Assembly: GCA_963699015.1 (NCBI GenBank)
Contig: CAVOSX010000002.1
Coordinates: forward strand, 310,001 to 374,000
Origin: PALSA-505 sp963699015
Lineage (GTDB): Bacteria > Actinomycetota > Actinomycetes > Streptosporangiales > Streptosporangiaceae
DNA: 64,000 bases
Reading direction: 5' to 3'
Shown: positions 16,144 through 24,811 of the stretch, piece by piece
How positions within the stretch are numbered: the stretch's first letter is position 1
Layout of the letters: each line of letters opens with the position of its first letter
Program-made: the position numbers and the translations under genes
Notes under the pieces: generated by a model
Told to the model about the DNA's origin: nothing
Seen by the model: the letters and a program-made list of their open reading frames with translations, nothing else
Databases searched by the model: none

Positions 16144-16698
16144 GTGCCCGACAGCGGGACGTCAGCTGCTCCGGCTCGCTGCCTCATTCGGAGCATAGGG
16201 CTATGGGCCGGGGCACCGAGCCCCGGCCTCGGGCCGGCCTGCTGCCGCGGTCAGCAGGGCCCGGCTCCATACCACGTGCAGATGGCCTGCATCCCGGCTG
16301 CACCGCGCCGGGGTGTGCTGGGTCCAGAGCGGACGGCGAGCCTGTCGGTAAGGAGCCGTCCGCGGGGCAGCAGGGGCGGTGCCCGCCTTCAGGCCGGGAC
16401 CGGTCGGTCACCTTTCACTGCTCGGGGTGCGGCCGGTGCTGGCGGCGAGCGGTCCGGGGGCGAAACCGCAGCCCGCGGGCACCGCCCGGCGGCCCGGCCG
16501 CCCGGCGAGCGACCCACCGTCCGGCGGCCGGCCCGGGACCGTGCGGGCCTCCCGTGGGGCGGCGGCCGGCCCGGGTCCGGGCCGGGTCCGGCCGGGGTCC
16601 GGGCGGGTCACGGGGTTGCGGGCCCGGCGCGGATATACTTGCCGGGCCTATCTGCCCTCCGGTTCCGGCAGGTGGCCCGGCTGCTGGGGGCTGACCTG
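16144..16698. other. Long intergenic region with candidate promoter for the histidine kinase
   Basis: 555 bases without a convincing gene; apparent open frames are Arg/Gly/Pro-rich artefacts of composition. A TATACT -10-like box lies at 16634-16639 reading toward the kinase, with no good -35 at normal spacing. The region upstream of the kinase kinase-coding segment is very GC-rich. On the other side it carries the leader of the pfkB/GH4 operon. Confidence 0.4.
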
Positions 16699-18098
16699 AT
16701 GCTCGTTCGACGATCTTCGCTCTCTTGGCCTCTTCGACGGACTGACCGACGATCAGCTGACTCAGCTGGCCGAGGGCGGCACCGAGATCCGGATCGAGCC
16801 GGGGGTCGTGCTGTTCCGCGAGGGTGAGCACGCGGACTACTGGTGGGTGCTCATCGAGGGAAAGATCGACCTGCTGCGCCGCGCCGGCGCCGAGGAGACG
16901 GTGATCCGGACGATGGACGTGCCGGGCTGGTGGGCCGGCGGGTTCCGGGCCTTCGACGAGCACGGCGTCTACCTCGCGACCGGCCGCGGGGCCGCAGACG
17001 GCCGGATTTTCCGGGTTCCGGCCGAGGTACTGCGTGACCGGCTCGACGCGTGGTTCCCGCTCGGCAGGCACCTCATCGAAGGGCTCTACGGCACCGCGCG
17101 CTCCATCGAGTTCGACCGCACGGCAGCGCGAGGCTCTCGTCACGCTGGGCAAGCTCTCGGCCGGCCTGGCGCATGAGATCAACAACCCGGCAGCCGCCAC
17201 CACCCGGGCGGTCGACGCCCTGGAGGCCGCGTGCCAGACCCTGCTCTCGTCCTTTACCCGGCTCGCCGATGAGGAGATCTCACCCCGGCAGCTCGCCGCG
17301 CTCGATGCGCTGCGGCGCGAGGTCAAGCCCGCGGCGGCAGCCGCGAGCCCGCTGGCCCTGGCTGACCAGGAGGACGCCCTGTCGGCGTGGCTGACCTCGC
17401 ACGGTGTCGATCACGAGTGGGCCATCGCCGCGCCGCTCGCCGCCGCCGGGATCGACCTGGCCTGGTGCGAACGGGCCGGGCAGCTGCTCGAGGGGGCAGC
17501 CCTGGAGCCGGGCCTGGAGTGGGTGGCGAGCGCGTTCTCGGTGACCTCGCTGCTGTCGGACATCAAGGAGTCGAGCCGGCGCATCTCCGAACTCGTCGGC
17601 GCGGTGAAGTCCTACTCACACATGGACCGCGCGTCGCTGCAGCGCATCAACGTGACCGACGGCCTGGAAAGCACCCTGGTCATGCTCGGGCACAAGCTGC
17701 GCGGCGGTGTCACGGTCGTGCGCGACTACGGCACCGACGTCCCCGAGATCGAGGCCTACCCAGGCGAACTGAACCAGGTGTGGACCAACCTCATCGATAA
17801 CGCCATCGACGCGATGGACGGTGCCGGCACGCTGCGGGTCACGACGCGGGCCGAGGGAAACGAGGTCTCGGTCGAGATCGGTGACACTGGGCCTGGCATG
17901 TCACCGCAGGTGGCCGCCCGCGCATTCGACGCCTTCTACACGACCAAAGACGTCGGGAAGGGCACCGGGCTCGGTCTCGACATCGCTCAGCGCATCGTGG
18001 TGGAGCGGCACGGCGGCACGATCGGCGTCGATTCGCGGCCCGGCGAGACGGTGCTGCGCGTCCGCCTGCCGCCGCGGCCGCCCAAGGTCGCCCGGTGA
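16699..18098 (+). CDS. Cyclic-nucleotide-binding-domain sensor histidine kinase (two frame breaks)
   Basis: The N-terminal half (DDLRSLGLFDGLTDDQLTQL, GVVLFREGEHADYWWVLIEGKIDLLRR) is a CRP-like cNMP-binding domain. The C-terminal half is a kinase core: H-box LSAGLAHEINNPAAATTRAVDAL, N-box LNQVWTNLIDNAIDAMD, G1 DTGPGMS, F/G2 FYTTKDVGKGTGLGLDIAQRI. They lie in different frames, joined by dropping one G at about 17122-17123 (giving RTQREALVTLGKL). The true start also appears to be out of frame: ATG 16699 needs one base removed near 16705 to read M-L-F-D-D-L. The full protein would be about 465 residues, cytosolic, and would autophosphorylate in response to a small ligand or redox input. No response regulator adjoins. 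Confidence 0.82.
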
Positions 18099-18188
18099 CG
18101 TCCGTCATGCTGGCCTGCCCCGCTGGCGACCCGTAGCATCAGGCCGGGCGCATGCACCGGCCCAGCACATCCCGATGGAGGAGCCGCG

Positions 18189-18653
18189 CTGCCCGAGCCA
18201 AGCCGCCAGGATTTCGAGAACCTCCTCGCCTTCCGCGTCAGCCTGCGCCGCTTTCAGCGATGGAGCGAAGACCAGGCCCGCGCGGTAGGCCTGACGCATG
18301 TCCAGCACCAGCTGCTGGTCGCGGTCAAGGGTCATCCGGGCCAGGTCGCGCCGACCGTCGGCGAGCTCGCCCGCTACCTGCTGCTCCGCCATCACAGCAT
18401 GGTGGAGCTCGTGAACCGGGTGGAGGCGGCCGGCTTCGTGCGCCGCAGGCCCGATTCCGCCGACGCGCGCGTGGTCCCCGTGCAGCTGACCGGGAAGGGA
18501 GATCGGCTGGTAACCCAGCTGACCCAGGCGCACCTGGCCGAACTGCACGACCTTGCGGCTGCCTTGCACGATCTGATACCTGATAAGGGGATAGTGGAAG
18601 CATCCCCTCCGGCCAGCGCGGAGGGCATCGGCTTACCGGCCGGGCACGCCTGA
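18189..18653 (+). CDS. MarR-family transcriptional regulator, apparent CTG start
   Basis: 154 residues. The reading frame gives PEPSRQDFENLLAFRVSLRR, then TVGELARYLLLRHHSMVELVNRVEAAGFVRRR and the wing PDSADARVVPVQLTGKG, a standard MarR winged helix with recognition helix RHHSMVELVNRV. In this frame there is no ATG, GTG or TTG between the upstream kinase stop and the conserved N terminus. A strong GGAGGAG (18177-18183) sits five bases before CTG 18189, which is therefore the probable start. An ATG at 18175 is in another frame. It lies 90 bases after the kinase gene on the same strand. Starting only at internal ATG 18399 would remove half of the DNA-binding domain. Confidence 0.8.
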   Translation: MPEPSRQDFENLLAFRVSLRRFQRWSEDQARAVGLTHVQHQLLVAVKGHPGQVAPTVGELARYLLLRHHSMVELVNRVEAAGFVRRRPDSADARVVPVQLTGKGDRLVTQLTQAHLAELHDLAAALHDLIPDKGIVEASPPASAEGIGLPAGHA

Positions 18654-18690
18654 TGCGGGTGGGCAAGCCGGACCTGCGGAGAGGTCAGCC

Positions 18691-20355
18691 ATGCTGAGAA
18701 CAGGGTTTCCGGCCAGCCGCGGCGGCCGGCGCGCGCTGGCCGCGGCGGGCCTGGCCGTGGCGCTGACCGCGGTCGGCGGCGGCCAGGCGATCGCCGCCGG
18801 GCACAGCCCCGGGCCGTTGCTCCCGGTCGTGGTCCGCACCGATCACGGCCTGGTGCGCGGGTTCCACCAGCATGGCGCCCGCGAGTTCCTGGGCATCCCG
18901 TACGCCGCCCCGCCGACCGGCGCGAACCAGTGGCGGCCGCCCCAGCCGCTCGCGCCGTGGCGAGGCATCAGGCCGGCGACCAAACCGGGGCACGACTGCG
19001 CGCAGGTCGGCAGCATCGCCACCGGCGTGCTGACCACCAGCACGTTTGAAAACTGCCTCTTCCTCAACGTGTACACGCCGCCCAAGGCGGCGGGCCGCCC
19101 GCTGCCGGTGATGGTCTGGATTCACGGCGGCGGCTTCACCGGCGGCGCGGGCCGGATCTATGACGGGGCCGTGCTGGCCGCCAGGCACCACGTCATCGTG
19201 GTGACCGTCAACTACCGGCTGAGCGCGTTCGGCTTCCTCGCGCTGCCCTCGCTGGACACTCGCAGCACCGATGGCTCCAGCGGCGACTACGGGCTGATGG
19301 ACCAGCAGGCCGCGATGCGCTGGGTGCAGAACAACGCGTTCGCCTTCGGCGGCAACCCGGGCGACGTGACGATCTTCGGCGAGTCGGCGGGCGGCGCGAG
19401 CGTCTGCGCGAACATGGCCTCGCCGACCGCGTTCGGCTTGTTCTCCCGGGCGATCGCGGAGAGCGGGTGCATTTTCCCCGCCCAGACCAAGAAGGCCGCC
19501 GAACGGCAGGGCACCGGCCTGGCCAGGAAACTGGGCTGTACCAACCTCGCCACCGCGGCGGCGTGCATGCGGACCAAGCCAGCCGCCGCGATCCTGAAGG
19601 CGGAACCGTCAGCCCAGCTGGCCTGGGGGCCGGTGATCGGGGGCGACACGCTTCCGCTCGGCCCGATCAAGGCCTTCGAGACCGGGCACTACCTGCATGT
19701 TCCGCTGCTCCAGGGGAGCAATCTCAGCGAGGGAGAGTTCTTCGTCGGGATCGAGTTCGACCTGATCGGCGGCCATCCGATCACCGCGGCGCAGTACCCG
19801 AAGCTGGTCACCGCCCAGTTCGGCGCCAAGGACGGGAAGGCGGTCCTCGCCCACTACCCGCTGGGCAAGTTCCCCTCTCCCGACCTTGCCTACGCCCAGG
19901 TGCTCACCGATTCGCAGTTCAGCTGCCCCGCCCTGCTGACCGACATCCTCACCCAGCACAGCGGGAACTACGCCTACGAGTTCAGCGACCCGCACCCGCC
20001 GAACGACTTCGGGGTCAAGTTCTCGTTCCCGCTGGGCGCCGGGCACAGCACGGAGTTGCAGTACGTGTTCGGCAAGATCCCGCTGCGGGACATCACGCCG
20101 CCGTTCACGCCGTCCCAGTTCGCGCTGTCCGCTCAGATGATGGACTACTGGACCCACTTCGCCGCCACCGGCAACCCCAACGCCGCCGGGACACCGCACT
20201 GGTCCCGGTTCGGCGGCGGGCAGCCGCAAATCCAGGAACTGGTGCCCAAGGCGACCGCACCCGAAGCCGAGGGCGTGTTCGCGGGGGCGCATCAGTGCGC
20301 GTTCTGGGCCACGATCGAAGGCACGGCTCAGCACGGCGGCCGCGCGGCCGGCTAG
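18691..20355 (+). CDS. Secreted type B carboxylesterase
   Basis: 554 residues from ATG 18691 with GGAGAGG upstream. A signal peptide (GRRALAAAGLAVALTAVGGGQAIAAG) precedes an esterase/lipase fold with the family landmarks: EFLGIPYAAPPTG, ENCLFLNVYTP, VMVWIHGGGFTGG (oxyanion hole) and FGESAGGAS with the nucleophile Ser. Glu and His of the triad are expected within the C-terminal third (GAGHSTELQYVFG carries a suitable His). The length matches bacterial members of the family. It hydrolyses carboxyl esters outside the cell; natural substrate unknown. It follows a MarR regulator gene by 37 bases, which may control it. Confidence 0.9.
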   Translation: MLRTGFPASRGGRRALAAAGLAVALTAVGGGQAIAAGHSPGPLLPVVVRTDHGLVRGFHQHGAREFLGIPYAAPPTGANQWRPPQPLAPWRGIRPATKPGHDCAQVGSIATGVLTTSTFENCLFLNVYTPPKAAGRPLPVMVWIHGGGFTGGAGRIYDGAVLAARHHVIVVTVNYRLSAFGFLALPSLDTRSTDGSSGDYGLMDQQAAMRWVQNNAFAFGGNPGDVTIFGESAGGASVCANMASPTAFGLFSRAIAESGCIFPAQTKKAAERQGTGLARKLGCTNLATAAACMRTKPAAAILKAEPSAQLAWGPVIGGDTLPLGPIKAFETGHYLHVPLLQGSNLSEGEFFVGIEFDLIGGHPITAAQYPKLVTAQFGAKDGKAVLAHYPLGKFPSPDLAYAQVLTDSQFSCPALLTDILTQHSGNYAYEFSDPHPPNDFGVKFSFPLGAGHSTELQYVFGKIPLRDITPPFTPSQFALSAQMMDYWTHFAATGNPNAAGTPHWSRFGGGQPQIQELVPKATAPEAEGVFAGAHQCAFWATIEGTAQHGGRAAG

Positions 20356-20423
20356 GCCCGGTTGAGCGCGCGCTGATCCGCGCCGCCGGGGTGGCCTCGC
20401 CGGGGTGGCCTCGCCGGGCGCGG

Positions 20424-21002
20424 CTACCGGGCGCGGAGGAAGTCGAGCACCCGCTGGGTCAGCAGCGCGGCGGCGCCCGGGTCGTAGGACGGCAGCGAGC
20501 TGTCGGCGAAATAGTGCTGGTCGCCCGGGTAGAGGAACAGTTCCCCGTCATCGGCCTGGCCGATGAGCTCGCGGGCAGCGTCGATGTCGCCCTCGCCGAC
20601 GAAGATCGGGTCGGCGTCCATCCCGTGCACCTGCACCGGCACCGCGGCCGGCCAGGCTGGACCGAACGCCGACACCGGGACGCACGAGTAGAACAGCAGC
20701 GCTCCCCGCGCGCCCGCCCTCGTCTGCGCCAGCATCTGGGCGGGGAGCACGCCAAGCGAGAAGCCGGCGTACACCAGCCCGGCGGGCAGTCCCTCGACCG
20801 CGCGGACCCCGCGCTCGATCACCTCGGCGGGGAAGCCGATCTCCTCCGCGTACCGCATCCCGTCCTCGATGGTGCTGAAGGTACGCCCATCCAGCAGGTC
20901 GGGCGTGTGCACGGTGTGCCCGCCGCGGCGTAGCTCATCGGCGAAGGCGACGACCCCGGGGGTCAGGCCCCGCGCGTGGTGGAAGAGCACTACCTCGGCC
21001 AT
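20424..21002 (-). CDS. Dienelactone hydrolase family protein
   Basis: 192 residues from ATG 21002 with AAGGAG close upstream. It begins MAEVVLFHHARGLTPGVVAFADELRRGGHTV, and the nucleophile elbow is YAGFSLGVLPAQ with Ser where classical dienelactone hydrolases have Cys. VHGMDADPIFVGEGD supplies the Asp region and LYPGDQHYFADSS the catalytic His. The fold is an alpha/beta hydrolase, soluble. It is convergent with the esterase gene; two 14-base GC repeats (20385-20412) lie between. Physiological ester or lactone substrate unknown. Confidence 0.85.
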   Translation of the reverse strand: MAEVVLFHHARGLTPGVVAFADELRRGGHTVHTPDLLDGRTFSTIEDGMRYAEEIGFPAEVIERGVRAVEGLPAGLVYAGFSLGVLPAQMLAQTRAGARGALLFYSCVPVSAFGPAWPAAVPVQVHGMDADPIFVGEGDIDAARELIGQADDGELFLYPGDQHYFADSSLPSYDPGAAALLTQRVLDFLRAR

Positions 21003-21172
21003 CTCCACTCTCCTTCTTGCCACGCCGCTGCGGCGAAACGGTCTGCGGGTTCGTCGCGGGACTCTACCCCACCGGGTACCCCGCTCTGCCCGCACGAGAC
21101 GGCGGCCAGCGCGCAGCCGGGTGAGCCAGTCTCCCTGCGCGCCGCGATGCGCCGCGACGCGGCGGGCCCGGT

Positions 21173-21201
21173 TTGTTAGGTTCTTGTGCCGGTGACATAG
21201 T
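21173..21201 (+). promoter_or_regulatory. Candidate promoter of the 21234 gene
   Basis: TTGTTA (21173-21178) and CATAGT (21196-21201) are 17 bases apart, the usual spacing, and point at the start at 21234. The rest of the 231-base divergent region (21003-21233) contains no recognisable gene. Confidence 0.45.
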
Positions 21202-21233
21202 CGGGTCAGCTGAGTCGAGGGGGATAGGTCGCG

Positions 21234-21731
21234 ATGTCCGAGGAGAAGATGACCGGGCTGGTGCAGGACGCCCTGGCCGCGCACGGGATCACGGACGAGG
21301 TGGTCGCGGCCGGGCAGTTCAATCCCCGCGGCCACACCGGCGGCCTGTTCGCGGGCGGGTTCGCGGGCGGCGAGGCCGGGGGGTTGCTGGGCCAGGCCGG
21401 GGAGGCCGTGGGGCTGGGGGCCGGCATGCTGGCGGGAATGCACGCCGCGGACGCGCGCTCGGGCCTGCCCGCCACCATGCTCGTCGGCGTCAGCGCGACG
21501 ACCGTGTACGGCTTCGCCGCGGCTACCAGGCACAGCGAGCCCACGTCGCTGGTCTTCCAGGTCCCCCGTGCGGGCCTGACGGTCAAGGTTCACCAGCGGG
21601 TGAACGTGCGCGTGCTGGAGCTGACCGACGGCACCAGCGGCTCACGCATCGAACTGGAGGGCAACCGGCTGCCGGTGACGCACACCAAGGACGTCATCCA
21701 CATACTCAGCGGCGGTGGCGCAGAGCCCTAG
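21234..21731 (+). CDS. Hypothetical protein with Gly/Ala-rich central segment
   Basis: 165 residues; GAGGGGGAT precedes the ATG. I do not recognise the family. The first 30 residues are soluble (MTGLVQDALAAHGITDEVVAAGQFNPRGH). A Gly/Ala-rich stretch follows (GGLFAGGFAGGEAGGLLGQAGEAVGLGAGMLAGMHAAD), possibly a flexible or weakly hydrophobic region. The last 80 residues look like a beta-rich domain (TMLVGVSATTVYGFAAATRH, VFQVPRAGLTVKVHQRVNVRVLELTD, IELEGNRLP). The C-terminal half resembles small proteins that open with a transport- or PH-like beta fold, but this is only an impression. It is convergent, with seven bases between stops, with the serine hydrolase gene. Confidence 0.65.
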   Translation: MSEEKMTGLVQDALAAHGITDEVVAAGQFNPRGHTGGLFAGGFAGGEAGGLLGQAGEAVGLGAGMLAGMHAADARSGLPATMLVGVSATTVYGFAAATRHSEPTSLVFQVPRAGLTVKVHQRVNVRVLELTDGTSGSRIELEGNRLPVTHTKDVIHILSGGGAEP

Positions 21732-21738
21732 CCCGGCC

Positions 21739-22914
21739 TCAGCGAGCCAGGGCCGCGCAGACCGCGAGTGCGTCGATGCGGCGCAGATCCCGGAACCTGG
21801 CCGGGTCGTCTTTGGGGGTGATCTGCGCGTTGATCGAGACCACCACTGACCGGCTTCCGTTTTTGGTCGCGGCGATGAACTGGGTGTACCCGAAGATGTT
21901 TCCGGTGTGCCCGTATACCGTTCCGCATCTGGTCTGGTAGCGGAATATCGCCAGGCCGGCGGAGTTCACGCCCGGGCCAGGAGGTTCAGAGCTTCCGGGC
22001 CGGAACGTGAACTGCGCCCGGCGAACCGCGGGGCTGGTGGTGGCGCCGCGTGCGTACGCCCGGATGAAGGCGTTGGCATCGTGAGGTGTCGAGACAATCC
22101 CGCCCGACGCCCACGCCCACCCGGCCGCGAAGAAGTGGCTGACATCGACCGGAGGTCCCGGCGGGGCGACCTGGTAGCCGTGCACGTAGGGGCGTGAGAG
22201 CGCGACGCCGCGCGGCAGGCGGGTGCGCCGGAGCCCCAGCGGGGCAAACACCCGCTGATGCAGCTCACGGGCGTAGGACTTCCCGGTAGCCGCCGCGGCC
22301 ATCAGGCCCACGATGATGTTGTCAGTGTTCGAATAGTGGTATCTCGACCCGGGCCTGAACATGAGCTTCCTGGGCGCGAAAGACACCAGGACCCGGGGCG
22401 GGGGCGCCTTCTTCAAGGATGCCTGCAGGGCATCCTTGAACGCGTCGGTACCGGTGTAGTCCCGGATGCCGCTCGTATGCTGCAGAAGCTCGCGCAACGT
22501 CACCCGGGACCAGGTCCTGGGCAGCCCCTGCAGCACCTGGCCGACGGTATCGCGCAGGGTGAGGATGCCGTGAGCGACCAGCGAGAGAGCCACCGCGCCG
22601 CTGAACGCCTTCGACACGCTGGCCAGCCGCATGGAGTCGAAGGCCCGGATCGGGGCTCCTGTGGCCACGTTGGCCGTGCCCGCGCGGTGCAGGACGGCCC
22701 GGCGCCCCCGCTGCACGACCACCGCGATCCCCGGCGGTCCGTCCGGGTGCCGGACGAACCGGACCAGGGCCCGGTCAAGCGCGGTATCGGCGGCGCGAGC
22801 CGCGCTCACCGGCGCCTCGCCCGCGCTCACCGGTGCGATGCTGCCCAGGGCAGCGACCACCATGGTCAGCGCCGTTGCCGACGCTGCCGACCGTAAGAAC
22901 CGAGCGGTCCACAT
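21739..22914 (-). CDS. Secreted serine hydrolase / beta-lactamase class C-like (DD-peptidase fold)
   Basis: 391 residues from ATG 22914. A signal peptide is present (MWTARFLRSAASATALTMVVAALGSIAPVSAG). The penicillin-recognising fold is shown by SVSKAF (SxxK with nucleophile Ser and Lys), YHYSNTDN (YxN) and a C-terminal YGHTGNIFGYT (HxG in place of KTG), plus LLQHTSGIRDYTG. This pattern fits D-alanyl-D-alanine carboxypeptidase/esterase EstB-type enzymes of family S12. It acts outside the membrane, on peptidoglycan peptides or esters. A perfect 22-base palindrome lies 38 bases upstream. Confidence 0.88.
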   Translation of the reverse strand: MWTARFLRSAASATALTMVVAALGSIAPVSAGEAPVSAARAADTALDRALVRFVRHPDGPPGIAVVVQRGRRAVLHRAGTANVATGAPIRAFDSMRLASVSKAFSGAVALSLVAHGILTLRDTVGQVLQGLPRTWSRVTLRELLQHTSGIRDYTGTDAFKDALQASLKKAPPPRVLVSFAPRKLMFRPGSRYHYSNTDNIIVGLMAAAATGKSYARELHQRVFAPLGLRRTRLPRGVALSRPYVHGYQVAPPGPPVDVSHFFAAGWAWASGGIVSTPHDANAFIRAYARGATTSPAVRRAQFTFRPGSSEPPGPGVNSAGLAIFRYQTRCGTVYGHTGNIFGYTQFIAATKNGSRSVVVSINAQITPKDDPARFRDLRRIDALAVCAALAR

Positions 22915-22951
22915 GCGCCCAGGGTAGCCGACAGCCGTGATCTGCCCGGTT

Positions 22952-22973
22952 ATGCGCCTGCCGGCAGGCGCAT
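22952..22973. promoter_or_regulatory. Perfect 22-bp palindrome in a divergent promoter region
   Basis: ATGCGCCTGCC (22952-22962) is followed immediately by its exact complement GGCAGGCGCAT (22963-22973). It lies between the divergent starts at 22914 and 23033, so a dimeric repressor bound here could govern both genes. Confidence 0.6.
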
Positions 22974-23032
22974 CCGGCACCAGGCAGCGCCGTCCCTGGT
23001 TGGCCGCCCGGCAGCGGGGGTATCGGGTCGGC

Positions 23033-24658
23033 ATGGCAGAACGCGCCAGCACGGGGGACCCGGATGCGGTGATCATCGGCGCAGGCCCCAACGGGTTAGT
23101 CGCAGCCAACGTCCTGGCGGACGCGGGATGGCAGGTCGTCGTGTGCGAGGGGCAGCCGGAACCAGGCGGCGCCGTCCGCAGCGGACGGGGACCGGCCGCC
23201 GGCTTCGTCTATGACCACTGCAGCGCGTTCTACCCGCTGACGGCCGCGTCCCGCGCGCTGCGGCCGCTGGAGCTTGAGCGGTACGGGCTGCGCTGGTCCG
23301 AGGCGGAGCACGTGCTCGCCCACCCGCTGCCCGACGGGCGTGCGGCGGTGCTGTCGCGCGATGTGGAGCAGACCGCCTCGGCCCTGGAGGCGCTGGGCGC
23401 CGGCGACGGAGCCGCCTGGCGGCGCCTGCACGGGCTGTGGGAGGACATCGGGTCACAGCTGCTGGACGCGCTGTTCGTGCCGTTCCCGCCAGTCCGGGCC
23501 GGTGTGCGGCTGGCGGCGAGACTGCGCGGCCCGGGAATGCTGCGGTTCGGGCGCTTTGCCCTGCTCCCGGTGCGCAGGCTGATCGAGGAGGAGTTCACCG
23601 GCCCCGGCTCGCTGCTGCTGGCGAGCAGCGCGCTGCACGCGGATCTCATGCCCGAGTCCGCGACCAGCTCGATATTCGGATGGCTGCTGACCATGCTCGG
23701 CCATCAGTACGGCTGGCCGGTGGCCCAGGGCGGCGCCGGGCAGCTCACCGCGGCGCTGCTGCGGCGGCTGACCGCGCGAGGCGGCCAGGTCCGGTGCGGG
23801 GATGCGGTGCGGCAGGTCGTGGTCCGTCGCGGCCGGGCCGTCGCGGTGCGCACCGCGTCCGGCGAGCAGATCGGCGCGCGGCGCGCGGTCCTCGCCGCCG
23901 TGGCCGCGCCCCTCCTGTACGGGAACCTGGTCAGCTGGGACCACCTGCCGTCGCGGCTGCGCGATGACATGCACCGGTTCGCGTGGGATCACGCGACGTT
24001 CAAGGTGGACTGGGCGCTGCGTGAGCCGGTGCCGTGGCGCGCGCCCGGCGTGGCCGGAGCCGGAACGGTTCACATCGCCGGCGGCTTGGATGCGATGACC
24101 GAGTACTCGGCCCAGATCGCGATGGGACGGGTGCCGGCGCACCCGGTCGTGCTGGCCGGGCAGATGACGACGGCGGACCCGAGCCGGTCCCCTGCGGGTA
24201 CCGAGTCGCTGTGGGGGTACACCCACCTGCCGCAGCGGGTGCGCGGCGATGCGGGCGGAGATCTCACCGGCGGATGGGACGAGAAGGAGCAGGAGGTGTT
24301 CGCGGACCGGATCGAGGCGCAGATCGGACGCTTCGCCCCGGGGTGGCAGGAGCTGATTATCGCGCGCCGGATCACGGCTCCCGGGCAGTTCGAGGCCAGC
24401 GACGCCAGCCTGGTCGGCGGCGCGCTCAACGGCGGCACCAGCGCGCTGCATCAGCAGCTCATATTCCGTCCCACGCCCGGGCCGGGCCGGCCCGAGACGC
24501 CGATCGCCGGGCTGTACCTGGCGTCATCGTCCGCCCACCCGGGGGGCGGGGTACACGGCGCCTGCGGCGCGAACGCGGCCCGCGTGGCCCTGAGCGCCGC
24601 GCGCACCCGCCTCCAGCGTGCGGCGGCCGCCGGAGTGCGGTCCGCGGTCGGGCGGTGA
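23033..24658 (+). CDS. FAD-dependent phytoene desaturase-like oxidoreductase
   Basis: 541 residues from ATG 23033. The Rossmann dinucleotide motif is at the start (DAVIIGAGPNGLVAANVLADAGWQVVVCEG), then the family's EPGGAVRSG. The C terminus has HPGGGVHGACGANAARVAL, the second FAD-contact region of the CrtI/NDP family. The middle includes a long helical substrate-binding portion. The protein belongs to the COG1233 group, which includes carotenoid desaturases, retinol saturases and many uncharacterised actinobacterial enzymes (PYROXD2-like). No carotenoid genes are nearby, so a carotenoid role is unlikely. Substrate unknown. Confidence 0.87.
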   Translation: MAERASTGDPDAVIIGAGPNGLVAANVLADAGWQVVVCEGQPEPGGAVRSGRGPAAGFVYDHCSAFYPLTAASRALRPLELERYGLRWSEAEHVLAHPLPDGRAAVLSRDVEQTASALEALGAGDGAAWRRLHGLWEDIGSQLLDALFVPFPPVRAGVRLAARLRGPGMLRFGRFALLPVRRLIEEEFTGPGSLLLASSALHADLMPESATSSIFGWLLTMLGHQYGWPVAQGGAGQLTAALLRRLTARGGQVRCGDAVRQVVVRRGRAVAVRTASGEQIGARRAVLAAVAAPLLYGNLVSWDHLPSRLRDDMHRFAWDHATFKVDWALREPVPWRAPGVAGAGTVHIAGGLDAMTEYSAQIAMGRVPAHPVVLAGQMTTADPSRSPAGTESLWGYTHLPQRVRGDAGGDLTGGWDEKEQEVFADRIEAQIGRFAPGWQELIIARRITAPGQFEASDASLVGGALNGGTSALHQQLIFRPTPGPGRPETPIAGLYLASSSAHPGGGVHGACGANAARVALSAARTRLQRAAAAGVRSAVGR

Positions 24659-24811
24659 GCTGGCGGCCGGCCCCGGCGATGCCGGTTCCGGCTCGCGGGA
24701 TGCCCCTGCGGCCGAACCCGCTGGAGGTACGCTGACCATGACGATTCGCATCGCGGGCTTCGCGGGGTTGGCACTTCGGCCTGGTAACGACGCGAGCATC
24801 GGGGAGCGAGG

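Noticed and set aside
16144..16827. 227-codon plus-strand frame in the intergenic region before the histidine kinase
   Set aside because: Arg/Gly/Pro-rich with no motif; it ends in the shifted frame of the kinase start.
20385..20412. Two 14-bp GC repeats (GCCGGGGTGGCCTC) between convergent hydrolase genes
   Set aside because: Just two copies in low-complexity GC sequence; could be slippage with no function.
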